This document shows positions 34,864-46,682 of a stretch of DNA of 64,000 bases, in pieces. The translations under genes were made by a program, and so were the position numbers. Below the pieces are notes generated by a model. The model did no database searches and had not been told where the DNA came from. It was given only the letters and a program-made list of their open reading frames with translations. This DNA is from Dechloromonas sp. HYN0024. Lineage in GTDB: Bacteria; Pseudomonadota; Gammaproteobacteria; Burkholderiales; Rhodocyclaceae. Each line of letters starts with the position of its first letter. Position 1 is the first letter of the stretch. Location of the stretch: NCBI RefSeq assembly GCF_003441615.1, contig NZ_CP031842.1:2426001-2490000 (forward strand), in the 5' to 3' direction.

Positions 34864-35721
34864 CTATTCCCTCTTTAGGTTGCTGAAACGGCCTTGGAAT
34901 GTTTTGAAGGCTGTGTCACATAAACCGCCATCAGTGCGAAGCCAGGTGATTGTGTCTCCATCAGCATTGATTTCAACCACGTTTCCTGTTTCATCGTTTT
35001 CAGCTATCCAGTCAAAGAGCGCGCGGGCAGTCGGTCCAGTTCTAAACTTTTTTTCGTACGAGATAACCCCGGCTTTCATGGCAAGACACAAACCATCAAT
35101 CCTTGTTCTGCGAGTATTGGCCCGGACCTGCTGTTCCTTACGATTAGACGTCTCCTTAAGAGGAGCACCGGTAACCAGATTCGCTGGCGAACGTATCTGG
35201 TCTTGCGTTGTTTGAGCCGCGAGAAATGCCTCCAGCACTGATTTCGTTATCAATATGTGAGAGAAATTAACCATGCGCCCATCATGACTTCCTATCAGAG
35301 GCTCATCGGAAACCCTTGATCCATCTTTCCCACATTCAAATACAGTCATCCGTGCTGTACTAAGGCTGCTTTGCCCATGAGTCAGTAGCCTAGCCGCCAT
35401 GTCCTGGGTGATTACAATCAGGCCGTCGCCTGATATGAAGTTTGGAACAGCTACAAGTGGCGCGTCGTTAATTAAAACGCGTCCATCATCTAATTCAATG
35501 GCCGCAGCTTGTGTTCTCGGGCCGGCGCTTTCTTCGCGCGCCACCCATGCCAGTTCCCCATCACCAGCATCCTTATAGCCCGGTATCGCTGCAAGTAACT
35601 CTATCTTGCCCAATCGACGTTGCTCGACAAGGTGTTCCGGGGTAAATTTTGCATCACCCGTTTGCTCTGTGAGCCAGGCCGCCGCAAGCGGTAGGGGATT
35701 CATGCCTCTAAGTTCAATCAC
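34864..35721 (-). CDS. Island protein of unknown function
   Basis: A 285-aa soluble protein. The N-terminal half has an AlpA-side-gene look (LPLAAAWLTEQTGDAKFTPE; AAIELDDGRVLI) and a mixed alpha/beta C-terminal region (KKFRTGPTARALFDWIAEND). Such proteins are common first genes of integrative elements, but I know no function. It is the first gene after the att region and reads into the repeat array and alpA. Confidence 0.6.
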   Translation of the reverse strand: MIELRGMNPLPLAAAWLTEQTGDAKFTPEHLVEQRRLGKIELLAAIPGYKDAGDGELAWVAREESAGPRTQAAAIELDDGRVLINDAPLVAVPNFISGDGLIVITQDMAARLLTHGQSSLSTARMTVFECGKDGSRVSDEPLIGSHDGRMVNFSHILITKSVLEAFLAAQTTQDQIRSPANLVTGAPLKETSNRKEQQVRANTRRTRIDGLCLAMKAGVISYEKKFRTGPTARALFDWIAENDETGNVVEINADGDTITWLRTDGGLCDTAFKTFQGRFSNLKRE

Positions 35722-36043
35722 GATTGGTGGCCTGCATCATGTCGTCGAAAAAACATTAGTCTATCGCTTTTGAAAAGGTGCCCTTTCGGGAAGACGTCAC
35801 TTATATCGGCACGGCGGTGTTTGCTGCATTTTTTGCTGCGGACAACGGGATTAAATTATTGGTAACATCCCTCTTGGCAAAGGGTCGCCAAGCTTGACCT
35901 GATTCGCACACACGAGAGTCAATACGACCAAGCTGGAAAAATATTTCCTCAAGGACAGCCTCTATTTTATGTGTGTAACTTTGAGTGTAACTCGATTTTT
36001 CGAAATCCGCGTTTCATTGTGCCACAATGAAAATAACAATTTG
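35722..36043. other. Right-end non-coding region of the island
   Basis: No gene is seen. A perfect 9-bp inverted repeat, TTTCATTGT/ACAATGAAA with a 3-base loop, lies at 36012-36032, close to the attachment site; it could be an integrase arm site. Confidence 0.4.
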
Positions 36044-36065
36044 TTCGATGCAGGCCCGGGCACCA
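36044..36065 (+). other. Right attachment site (attR), imperfect copy of the tRNA-Leu 3' end
   Basis: TTCGA and GGCCCGGG-CACCA match the tRNA 3' end at about 18 of 23 positions, with one base deleted. A strong terminator follows, as expected for the original sequence downstream of a tRNA. Confidence 0.5.
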
Positions 36066-36076
36066 TCAGGTGAGAC

Positions 36077-36104
36077 AAGGCTTTCCACACGGAAAGCCTT
36101 TTTT
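36077..36104 (+). terminator. Rho-independent terminator beyond attR
   Basis: AAGGCTTTCC / GGAAAGCCTT with a 4-base loop, then a T run. It may have ended the tRNA-Leu transcript before island insertion. Confidence 0.8.
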
Positions 36105-36126
36105 CTTTGGGGCGCCTTAAACCTTC

Positions 36127-36708
36127 CTAGGTACCCGCTGGCGGCGTCAATTCGGCAAGCCTTTGTTCGGCAAGCCTCAGCCGGGTAACGTCCGTCACGA
36201 TAAGTTGGCAGGCTTCGCCCTCCTCTTCGGCAACACCTTCGAGCAGGACGTGAATCGGGTCGCCACCAACCGGATTCATCAGTGTCAGGGTGCAACTTTC
36301 CAGTGTATTTCGGGCAAATACATCGTCGAGAAAGCTTCTGAACATGTCCAGGCAATCGGTGGTCACGAACGGAGCAAAGTGCAAACCGTCGGGAATGCAC
36401 AGCGGGCTGACCAGGAGCTTTCGGCCCAGGGCATTGGCTTTGGCAATGCGCCCCTTGCGATCCAGGGTGAAGTAGGCAACCGGCGCATACTCATAAAGGC
36501 TTGTAAACTGCTCGAGGTTCCTGGCGCTTTCGGCATAAGCCTCGGCCAGCGCATCGTTCTGCAGTTGCAGTTCAATTTGATGAACCTGCAATTCATGAAG
36601 AATTTTTAGCGCCTCCTCGACCGTCCGTGGCAAGGAATGCGAGCCGGAACTTTTTCTGGCCAGCCCTTCAGCCAGGTAGCGCAATTCGGCTGGTGATCTC
36701 ATGGTCAT
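36127..36708 (-). CDS. PAS-domain protein
   Basis: A 193-aa protein: a coiled region ([20 protein letters not shown], about 38-57) followed by one PAS domain (EYAPVAYFTLDRKGRIAKAN, about 72-170). No output domain is present. The helix and PAS resemble the start of the adjacent histidine kinase, suggesting a duplicated sensor half. It lies 26 bases after the kinase in the same direction. Confidence 0.85.
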   Translation of the reverse strand: MTMRSPAELRYLAEGLARKSSGSHSLPRTVEEALKILHELQVHQIELQLQNDALAEAYAESARNLEQFTSLYEYAPVAYFTLDRKGRIAKANALGRKLLVSPLCIPDGLHFAPFVTTDCLDMFRSFLDDVFARNTLESCTLTLMNPVGGDPIHVLLEGVAEEEGEACQLIVTDVTRLRLAEQRLAELTPPAGT

Positions 36709-36733
36709 CTTGGTAAGTTGTTTCCGTGGTCAG

Positions 36734-38545
36734 CTAATGGCCTTTAGCCATATCGAGCCACTTTAGCAGAAAAGCATAAAACCGATCGGGATCAACCGGC
36801 TTGACGATGTGATCACTCATCCCGGCCTCGAGGCAGGACTGACGTTCTTCCGGAAAGGCATTGGCGGTCATGGCCAGGATCGGTGTCTGAGCATACCCCG
36901 GCAGTTGCCGTATTGCCCGGGTTGCCCCCAGCCCATCAAGGTCTGGCATCTGCATGTCCATGAGGATCAAGGCATAGCGCCTGGCCTGAGCCATGTCCAC
37001 GGCCTGGCGTCCATCTTCGGCAAAATCGATACAGAGTCCGCAAGGCGCCAGAATTTCGCCGGCAACCTCGCGATTGATCAGATCATCCTCGGCCAACAGC
37101 ACACAGGTACCGTGATAGTGCTGCCGGATCAGGGCAGCGGCGTCGTCCGGGGCTGGTGTATCGTCCGGATGGTCGCTGGTCGCCGCCCTGACCTTGCCCA
37201 GCCTGACGGTCACCCAGAAAATGCTGCCGCCCTGCGGCCTCGATTCGACACCAGCTTCGCCCCCCATCAACTGGGCCAGGTGGCGATTGATGACCAGCCC
37301 CAGACCGGTGCCGCCAAAGCGCCGCGTGGTGCTGCTGTCGGCCTGCTCAAAGTTGGCGAACAAGCGGGCCTTCTGCTCCTCGGTGACACCAATGCCGCTA
37401 TCTTCGACGGCGAAGCGGACGAGCAGACTGTCATCGTCACTCTCGATGACGCTGCCGCGCAGGGTAACTTCTCCAGCCGGCGTAAATTTGACGGCATTGC
37501 CCAGATAGTTGAGAAGCACCTGACGAAGACGGGTGACATCGCCATTGAGAAGCGCTGGCAACTGCCCGGTGTCGACCGCGAAACGCAATCCTTTGGCCGT
37601 CATCTGACCATTGATCAGCCCGCAGATATCGTCAATCAGGCTATCCAGCCTGAAGTCAGCATGCCCCAGCGTCAGCTTGCCGGCTTCGATCTTTGACAGA
37701 TCGAGGATGTCATTGATGATGGTCAGCAGGTGATTGGAAGCGCCGACGATCTTGCCCAGCTTCTCGTGCTGGTCGGCATCGAGATTGCCCTTCTACAGGA
37801 GATAGGCGAGGCCGGTAATGGCATTCATCGGCGTCCGGATTTCATGGCTCATGTTGGCCAGGAAAGTACTCTTGGCACGGTTGGCCGCTTCCGCCTCGGC
37901 AACCCGCTGTTCGAGTTGCCCATTGAGGTCGGCAATCTGGGCGGTGCGCTGATCGACCAGATCTTCCAGGTGGCTTCGGTAGGTTTCCAGTTCGGCTTCG
38001 GTCCGTCGGCGCTCGCTGATATCGATCATGACCCCATTGAAAAACAGGGCAATTTCGGCCGCCACGACATCAATGTGAATATGGGATGGCGCAGCTGGCT
38101 CACCGACATTGTGCAAGGCGAGTTCACAGGACTGACGATCGGCGCTGGTGCCAACTCGCGTCAGTACGTTGCCAAAATCCGCCCGCGAACCCGGCGCCAC
38201 GAAATCGGCAAAAAGACGGCCGACCAGCGACGATCGGTCGCTGCCCAGAATTTGGGCACCAGCCAGGTTGACACGGATGATCCGGCCCTGTCGATCAACG
38301 GTGAAATAGCCGACCGGGGCGAAATCGTAGAGTTCGGTATAACGGCTCAACACGCTATAAAGCGTAGCGTGAGCCTCGGTCAGCGCGCTGTTCGGCATCT
38401 CCAGTTCGATCTGATGGACCTGGAGTTCGTGCACCAGTCGCAGCAGTTCCGGATTGCTCTCACCAAGCAGCGGATTGGCATTCCGGACAGCAAGTTGAGC
38501 CTCGGCCGCACGGCGTAATTCGCATCCATCGTCCATAAGGGCCAT
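36734..38545 (-). pseudogene. PAS hybrid histidine kinase interrupted by an in-frame amber codon
   Basis: One reading frame of 603 sense positions, broken once by TAG at 37793-37795. Before the stop are a coiled region ([12 protein letters not shown]), a PAS domain ([20 protein letters not shown]) and the HisKA H-box ([11 protein letters not shown]). After it are DILDLSKIEAGKL, an HATPase domain (GNAVKFTP, DSGIGV and GGTGLGL) and a receiver domain (LAEDDLINREVA; phospho-acceptor in LILMDMQMPDL). Codon context suggests CAG (Gln) changed to TAG. The upstream half lacks kinase ATP binding, so phosphorelay should be lost unless the codon is suppressed. It follows the CheB-CheR gene by 2 bases. 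Confidence 0.88.
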
Positions 38546-38547
38546 GA

Positions 38548-41172
38548 CTAATCCTTGCCTGGTCGACCAATGCGCCGAAGCTCCAGCTCCAGTTGCTTGG
38601 CGCGGCTGATGTCGTTGAAAGTGATGACGACGCCATCGATAACGTTTTCGAGTGTCCGGTAGGGCATGATCTTGACTTGAAACCAGCGCCCGTCGCGGGT
38701 GACAACTTCACGGTCGGAGTACACCAGGGTCCGCAACACCTCCTCAGCCGTAGCCGGCAATTCCGGATAGTCGAGATCGGTGACAATGTCCGACAGGGAC
38801 CGCCCGACATCCCCCGGAATCAGCTTGAACAGGCGCGTCGACTGAGTCGTGAAGCGCCGGACGTGGAGTGCATTGTCGAGGAAGATGGTGGCGATGTCGG
38901 TGCTGTTGAGCAGGTTCTTCATGTCGTTGTTGGTGCTTGATAGCTCATCCACCTTCGACTGCAACTCGACATTGACCGTCTGCAGTTCCTCGTTCAATGA
39001 CTGCATTTCCTCCTTGGAGGTGGTCAGCTCCTCGTTCGCCGACTGAAGTTCCTCATTGGTCGATTGCAACTCTTCATTGGCTGACTTGAGTTCTTCCTGC
39101 GAACTTTGCATTTCCTCGCGCAGTGTCTGCATCTCCTCATGCACCTGGATCAGCGATTGTTCCAGCTCGGCTTCGCGCACGCCCTTTTTGCTGCCGCGTT
39201 TTCCCACAGCGGTGGCCGCTTTCGCCGGCGGCGTCGCCACATCGGCAAAAACCAGCATCGCCATGCCACTCAACACCGCCGGCTCGGTAATCGGCTGCAC
39301 CGTCAGATCGACAACCTGCGTACTGCCATTGGTGCCGATGGAAAGATTGCGGCAGATAATGGTTTCGCCGCTGCGCAGCGCTTTGGGCAGGGCCAGCGAA
39401 ATTTCCTGACGGAGGCCTTCGCGGGCCATTGCGTGAATGTTCCAGTTAACCTTGCCGGCTGGCGGTTCGAGATATTTGCCAGTGCGGCCGCTGATATAGA
39501 CCAGATCGCCGCTGGCCGTGACCAGAATGGCAGCCGGTGCAAAATTCTGGAGCAACAGATCGTTGGCTAAATTCTGCAGATTGGCGGTAACGAGTTCGGG
39601 CCGGTTATCCATGATGGGGGCGCTTAGCGAGACAAAGTCACGGGTTGGAAACTCAAGGGATCTGGCGCGAAGCAGATTGTCGCTGCGCCGGAACAGGCGC
39701 GCTTTGGCTTCCAGCGGCACGAACAGGTCGGAAAAGCTGCCGATCGACTCGGCGCTGCCCAGCACCAGCACGCCACCCGGCTTGAGGCTGTAGTGAAAAA
39801 GGGGAAACACCCGCTTCTGCAACTCCGGACCGAGATAGATCAGCAGGTTGCGGCAGCTCAGGATGTCGAGCTTGGTGAACGGCGGGTCGATGATCAGGTC
39901 ATGCGGGGCGAACACCACCATTTCGCGGATTTCCTTGCTCACCCGATAACCAGCGCCTTCCGTGACAAAGAAACGCTTGAGGCGCTCCACCGATACATCG
40001 TTGGCGATTGTCGCCGGATAAACCCCACGGCGGGCCTTTTCGATGGCATCGGCATCGAGATCGGTAGCAAAAACCTGCAGGGAATAGCGGGCCGGCAACT
40101 CGAGTCTGGCCAGGGTTTCGCGAAAGGCGATGGCCAGCGAGTAGGCTTCCTCGCCGGTCGAACAGCCAGCCACCCATGCCCTGAGCGCGGCGCCATCCGG
40201 GTAGGTGGCAAGCAATTCGGGCAACACCGCAGCCTGCAGATAGTCCCAGGTCGCCGGGTCACGGAAGAAACTGGTCACACCGATCAGCAGTTCCTTGAAC
40301 AACAGATCAACTTCCTGCGGATTCTCGCGCAGGTAGCGCACGTAATCGGCAATCCGGTCAAGCTGGTGGATCGCCATGCGGCGCTCGACCCGGCGATAGA
40401 CCGTGGTTTTCTTGTAAAGCGAGAAATCATGGCGGGTGCGGGCCCGCAGCAGAATGCAGACTTTATCGAAGGCCGATTTCTGATCCGCCGTCTCGACCTC
40501 ACTTGCCGGAGTGGTGACAGGTCCCGACGGGCGCAGGTGATGCAGGGTTTCAATCAGGCGCGGTGCCATATCCTCCGGCGCGGCAACGATGTCGGCCACC
40601 CCGGCCGCAATGGCGTGCTTCGGCATGCTGTCGAACTTGGCGGTGGCCGGTTGCTGGACAAGCGTCAGGCCGCCCTGCTCCTTGATCGCCGCCAAGCCCA
40701 GCGTGCCGTCCGAACCCATGCCGGAAAGAACGATGCCAATGGCCTGTTCGCGACGATCGTCGGCCAGGGCATGAAAAAAGGAATCAATCGGCAGGCGCAG
40801 GCCACGCGGGGCTGATGGCTCAAGCAGGTAAAGGCAGCCCCGCAGAATGGAGAGTTCGGTATTGGGCGGAATCACATAAACGCAATCGGGCTTGACCCTG
40901 AGGCGATTCCTCGCCGGCCTCACCGGCATGAGCGTCACCCGCTGCAGCAGCTCGGACAGCATGTCGATGCGGTCGGGATCAAGGTGCTGGACGACCACAA
41001 AGGCCATACCACTGGACGGGGGAACGTGCTTGAGAAACTGTTCCAGCGCCTCCAGCCCGCCGGCCGAAGCGCCAATGGCGACAATCGGGAACGTACCGGG
41101 AGAGCGCCTCGATGGGGCGGCGACGGGCTTTTTCGAGTCTCCCGTGGATTTTTTTATGGTTTTGTTCGGCAT
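38548..41172 (-). CDS. CheB-CheR fusion protein with coiled coil and PAS
   Basis: An 874-aa signalling protein. The CheB methylesterase domain shows its Ser-His-Asp set in [19 protein letters not shown] and GMGSDGTLG. The CheR methyltransferase domain has [11 protein letters not shown] and the SAM site [17 protein letters not shown] long coiled coil (repeats of [14 protein letters not shown], about 650-750) leads to a PAS domain near the C-terminus. Without an N-terminal receiver, the esterase may be regulated through the PAS/coil. Such fusions often work with hybrid kinases, as here. Confidence 0.93.
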   Translation of the reverse strand: MPNKTIKKSTGDSKKPVAAPSRRSPGTFPIVAIGASAGGLEALEQFLKHVPPSSGMAFVVVQHLDPDRIDMLSELLQRVTLMPVRPARNRLRVKPDCVYVIPPNTELSILRGCLYLLEPSAPRGLRLPIDSFFHALADDRREQAIGIVLSGMGSDGTLGLAAIKEQGGLTLVQQPATAKFDSMPKHAIAAGVADIVAAPEDMAPRLIETLHHLRPSGPVTTPASEVETADQKSAFDKVCILLRARTRHDFSLYKKTTVYRRVERRMAIHQLDRIADYVRYLRENPQEVDLLFKELLIGVTSFFRDPATWDYLQAAVLPELLATYPDGAALRAWVAGCSTGEEAYSLAIAFRETLARLELPARYSLQVFATDLDADAIEKARRGVYPATIANDVSVERLKRFFVTEGAGYRVSKEIREMVVFAPHDLIIDPPFTKLDILSCRNLLIYLGPELQKRVFPLFHYSLKPGGVLVLGSAESIGSFSDLFVPLEAKARLFRRSDNLLRARSLEFPTRDFVSLSAPIMDNRPELVTANLQNLANDLLLQNFAPAAILVTASGDLVYISGRTGKYLEPPAGKVNWNIHAMAREGLRQEISLALPKALRSGETIICRNLSIGTNGSTQVVDLTVQPITEPAVLSGMAMLVFADVATPPAKAATAVGKRGSKKGVREAELEQSLIQVHEEMQTLREEMQSSQEELKSANEELQSTNEELQSANEELTTSKEEMQSLNEELQTVNVELQSKVDELSSTNNDMKNLLNSTDIATIFLDNALHVRRFTTQSTRLFKLIPGDVGRSLSDIVTDLDYPELPATAEEVLRTLVYSDREVVTRDGRWFQVKIMPYRTLENVIDGVVITFNDISRAKQLELELRRIGRPGKD

Positions 41173-41352
41173 TCGCAGCGGCCCACGGAAATCATCGCCT
41201 GTGGCAGGCTTTGAGACAGTGTTTCAATGTGCGCTATCCCGCCCGATTAGGCAAGGACAATACCGGGCAAGTTTGCATAAAATCAATAACACGGATTGGC
41301 TTTTTGCCCGTCGGGCCTTAAATTAGCCGCCTCACCCATGCTGCCCGAGCCG

Positions 41353-41547
41353 ATGCGTCCCTTCTTTCTTGCTGTTTTTCTGTTTTTATCGATCTCCGGC
41401 TGCGCCGTGGTCAGCGTGGCAGATGCCGCCGTGACGGTGGTGTCGACGACGGTCAAGGTTGGCGCCACGGTGGTTGGCACGACCGTCGACGTGGCCGCCG
41501 CCGGGGTCAAGGCAGTCGCCGGCAGCGACAAGGCGAAGACGGACTAG
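41353..41547 (+). CDS. Small lipoprotein, NF038104-like
   Basis: A 64-aa protein with a lipoprotein signal (FFLAVFLFLSISGC) and a short Val/Ala/Thr-rich repeat-like tail (VVSVADAAVTVVSTTVKVGA) ending in lysine. Such tiny lipoproteins are common in betaproteobacteria and of unknown role. An ATG at 41338 is an alternative start. Confidence 0.7.
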   Translation: MRPFFLAVFLFLSISGCAVVSVADAAVTVVSTTVKVGATVVGTTVDVAAAGVKAVAGSDKAKTD

Positions 41548-41717
41548 AAGCATCTTCGCCGGCCTCCGGCTATCGGCGCTGGCCGTAGCTACAATTCTTT
41601 TCAAATTCCACCCCCTGCACCCAGTGCTTACCTGGCCTCGCCGGCGATAGTGTTGATGCCGATGGCAATATGCCATCGGCATATTTTTTTTACATTCGAT
41701 CTCTTCGAAAGGAATGT

Positions 41718-42017
41718 ATGAAAACACTGATCAAGGCACTGCTACTGGGCGGCAGCCTGCTCGTCACGGCACAGGCTATCGCGCAGACCCCGGCCAACCC
41801 CGATGCACCGCAGGCCGCCAAGAAAAAACCTTTCCAGACGCCGGCAACAGAAGCCCCCGGCGGTGGAAATGGCAAGGTATGGGCCAACGCCGGGTCGAAG
41901 GTCTATCACTGCCCGGGCACCCGGTTTTACGGCAAGACCAAGGCCGGCACCTACATGAGCGAAGCCGATGCCAAGGCCGGCGGGATGCACGCAAAGGGCA
42001 AAAAAGGCTGCTCCTGA
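41718..42017 (+). CDS. Small exported protein with YHCPG/YGKTKAG motif
   Basis: A 99-aa protein with a signal peptide ([17 protein letters not shown]), a proline-rich linker and a compact C-terminal motif: [33 protein letters not shown] and a final Cys. The motif is typical of small secreted proteins with an Ada-type or DNA/metal-binding-like fold. The role is unknown. The ATG at 41718 lies after GAAAGGA. Confidence 0.7.
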   Translation: MKTLIKALLLGGSLLVTAQAIAQTPANPDAPQAAKKKPFQTPATEAPGGGNGKVWANAGSKVYHCPGTRFYGKTKAGTYMSEADAKAGGMHAKGKKGCS

Positions 42018-42033
42018 ACCGGCGCATAGGCAG

Positions 42034-42071
42034 GCAAAAAATGCCCCGCGATCTGGCGGGGCATTTTTTGC
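42034..42071 (+). terminator. Rho-independent terminator
   Basis: A long perfect inverted repeat (GCAAAAAATGCCCCGC and its complement, 5-base loop) downstream of the small exported protein. It should work in both directions. Confidence 0.85.
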
Positions 42072-42226
42072 CTGGCGAAAGCCCCAGCCAAGCAGCTTCG
42101 AAGAGAATAAAACAGCCCGGTGATAGAATGTGCGCCCTTCCGTAGACCATGCACCGCTGCCGGAAGGCTGTTCGCCGCACTCAATTTCTCGTTCGCCCGC
42201 TGCACTCTTCAAAACGGATTCTGCCC

Positions 42227-44372
<2,146 letters not shown>

Positions 44373-44417
44373 TAGAATCGCGCGTTCTGAATTTCTTAGT
44401 TATCCGGAGTTACAACC

Positions 44418-44744
44418 ATGATTAGTCTTGCCCACGCTCAAACCGCTGGTGCTGCTGCCGACCCGACGGGTGGCCTGATGCAGATGCTGCCGATGATCCT
44501 GATGTTCGTCGTCCTGTGGTTCCTGATGATTCGCCCGCAGATGAAGAAGACCAAGGAACACAAGGCATTGCTCGAAGCGCTGACCAAGGGCGATGAAGTC
44601 GTCACCCAGGGTGGTATCGTCGGCAAGGTCGTCAAGGTCGGTGACAGCTACGTCACCGTCGAAATCGCTACCGGCACCGAAGTCGTCCTGCAAAAGCCGG
44701 CCATCGGCCTGGTTCTGCCCAAGGGCACGCTGAAGTCGCTGTAA
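44418..44744 (+). CDS. yajC: Preprotein translocase accessory subunit YajC
   Basis: A 108-aa inner-membrane protein with one membrane span (LPMILMFVVLWFLMIRPQMK) and a basic cytoplasmic domain (KGDEVVTQGGIVGKVVKVG). It joins SecDF in the Sec holotranslocon. It is followed by a terminator-like hairpin before secD. Confidence 0.95.
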   Translation: MISLAHAQTAGAAADPTGGLMQMLPMILMFVVLWFLMIRPQMKKTKEHKALLEALTKGDEVVTQGGIVGKVVKVGDSYVTVEIATGTEVVLQKPAIGLVLPKGTLKSL

Positions 44745-44751
44745 TCACCCC

Positions 44752-44777
44752 AAAAGGCGGCATCGTGCCGCCTTTTT
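44752..44777 (+). terminator. Terminator-like hairpin between yajC and secD
   Basis: AAAAGGCGGCA / TGCCGCCTTTTT with a 3-base loop, ending in T. It could limit read-through to secD. Confidence 0.7.
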
Positions 44778-44792
44778 CGCTTTGAAGCCGCC

Positions 44793-46667
44793 ATGAATCG
44801 CTACCCACTCTGGAAGTACATCACCATCGCCATCGCGCTGTTGCTGGGCTTCGTCTATACCCTGCCCAATTTCTTCGGCGAATCGCCGGCAGTACAGGTT
44901 TCCAGCGCCAAGGTCACCATCAAGGTCGATGCCAAGACCCAGGCCCGTGTCGAGGACGCCCTAAAGAGCGCCGGCATCACCCACGATGGCATCCAGCTCG
45001 ACTTCAATGGCGTCAAGACCCGCCTGAAGGACACCGACACCCAGCTCAAGGCCAAGGATGTCCTGGAAAAGACCTTCAACCCGAACGCCGCCGATCCGCA
45101 ATACGTTGTCGCCCTCAACCTGCTGGCCGCCTCGCCGCAGTGGCTGACTTCGCTGCATGCGCTGCCGATGTATCTCGGTCTCGACCTGCGCGGTGGTGTG
45201 CACTTCCTGCTGCAAGTCGACATGAAGGGCGCCCTGACCAAGAAGCTCGATTCGACCTCGGCCGACCTGCGCACCGTCATGCGCGACAAGAACATCCGCC
45301 ACGGCGGCGTGAACCGCGAAGGCGAGCGCATCGTCGTCAAGTTCCGCGACACCGATACCCGCGACAAGGCCCGTTACGCCATCGGCGATAGCCAGCCCGA
45401 CCTGCTCGTCAGCGAACAGGGCGACGCCAGCGAGCCGAAGCTGGTTGCCACGCTGAAGCCGGAAGCCCAGAAGAAGCTCGGCGAATTTGCCCTCAAACAG
45501 AACATCACTACCCTGCACAACCGGATCAACGAACTCGGCGTCGCCGAGCCAGTCATCCAGCAGCAGGGTGCCGACCGCATCGTCGTCCAGTTGCCCGGCG
45601 TGCAGGACACGGCCAAGGCCAAGGACATCCTCGGCCGCACCGCGACCCTCGAAATCCGCATGGTCGATGACTCGACCGGCGCACTCGAAGCGGCTCTCGC
45701 TGGTAACCCGCCGTTTGGCTCCGAGGTCTACAACGAACGCGGCGGCCAGCCCCTGCTCGTCAAGAAACAGGTTGTCCTGACCGGCGACCGCCTGACCGAT
45801 GCCCAGCCCGGCTTCGACAACCAGACTAACGAAGCCGCCGTGCACCTGACGCTCGACTCGGCCGGCGCCCGCATCTTCAAGGACATCACCCGCGAGAACG
45901 TCGGCAAGCGCATGGCCATTCTGCTCATCGAAAAGGGCAAGGGCGAAGTCGTCACGGCCCCCGTCATCCGCAGCGAAATCGGCGGTGGCCGCGTGCAGAT
46001 TTCCGGCCGCATGAGCACCATGGAGGCCAACGACACGGCGCTCTTGCTGCGCGCCGGTTCGCTCGCTGCGCCGATGGACATCATCGAGGAACGCACCATC
46101 GGCCCGTCGCTCGGCGCCGAAAACATCCAGAAGGGCTTCCATTCGACGATGTGGGGTTTTGCCGCCATCGCCGTCTTCATGATCCTTTACTACCAGATGT
46201 TCGGTGTCGTTTCGGTCATTGCCCTGGCGTCCAACCTGCTTTTCCTGGTCGCCATCCTGTCGCTGCTGCAGGCCACGCTGACCCTGCCGGGCATCGCGGC
46301 TATCGCCCTGACGCTCGGTATGGCCATCGACGCTAACGTGCTGATCAACGAACGGATCCGCGAGGAACTGCGTAGCGGCATGCCGCCGCAGGGGGCGATT
46401 TCGGAAGGTTACGAACGTGCTTTCGCGACCATTCTCGACTCCAACATCACCACCCTGATCGCCGGCCTCGCCCTGCTCATCTTCGGCTCCGGCCCGATTC
46501 GCGGCTTCGCCGTGGTCCACTGCCTGGGCATCCTGACCTCGATCTTCTCGTCAGTCTTCGTCTCGCGCGGCTTGGTCAACCTGATCTACGGCAGCCAGAA
46601 GAAATTGACCAAGGTGGCCATCGGCCAACTGTGGAAACCCGGCACCACGGCCACCCCCGGCAAATAA
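44793..46667 (+). CDS. secD: Protein translocase subunit SecD
   Basis: A 624-aa inner-membrane protein. It has an N-terminal span (YITIAIALLLGFVYTLPN), a large periplasmic domain with LGLDLRGGVHFLLQVD, and five C-terminal spans including TLGMAIDANVLINERIREEL. With SecF it uses the proton gradient to pull proteins across the membrane. It is 15 bases before secF. Confidence 0.97.
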   Translation: MNRYPLWKYITIAIALLLGFVYTLPNFFGESPAVQVSSAKVTIKVDAKTQARVEDALKSAGITHDGIQLDFNGVKTRLKDTDTQLKAKDVLEKTFNPNAADPQYVVALNLLAASPQWLTSLHALPMYLGLDLRGGVHFLLQVDMKGALTKKLDSTSADLRTVMRDKNIRHGGVNREGERIVVKFRDTDTRDKARYAIGDSQPDLLVSEQGDASEPKLVATLKPEAQKKLGEFALKQNITTLHNRINELGVAEPVIQQQGADRIVVQLPGVQDTAKAKDILGRTATLEIRMVDDSTGALEAALAGNPPFGSEVYNERGGQPLLVKKQVVLTGDRLTDAQPGFDNQTNEAAVHLTLDSAGARIFKDITRENVGKRMAILLIEKGKGEVVTAPVIRSEIGGGRVQISGRMSTMEANDTALLLRAGSLAAPMDIIEERTIGPSLGAENIQKGFHSTMWGFAAIAVFMILYYQMFGVVSVIALASNLLFLVAILSLLQATLTLPGIAAIALTLGMAIDANVLINERIREELRSGMPPQGAISEGYERAFATILDSNITTLIAGLALLIFGSGPIRGFAVVHCLGILTSIFSSVFVSRGLVNLIYGSQKKLTKVAIGQLWKPGTTATPGK

Positions 46668-46682
46668 GAAGGAAAGACGAAC

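Larger units (their letters stand above)
17249..36065. mobile_element. Genomic island integrated at tRNA-Leu
   Basis: An 18.8-kb stretch between the tRNA-Leu 3' end and its imperfect copy. It contains a tyrosine integrase at the tRNA end, an AlpA-like regulator and a TOPRIM/helicase replication protein at the other end, two IS3 elements, an integron-like cassette array and orphan genes. No virion, conjugation or packaging gene is seen, so it resembles a phage-satellite or P4-like integrative element. The boundaries rest on the tRNA end and a 22-base partial match. Confidence 0.7.

Noticed and set aside
44961-46520. Leftward frame of 519 codons opposite secD
   Set aside because: Shadow of secD.
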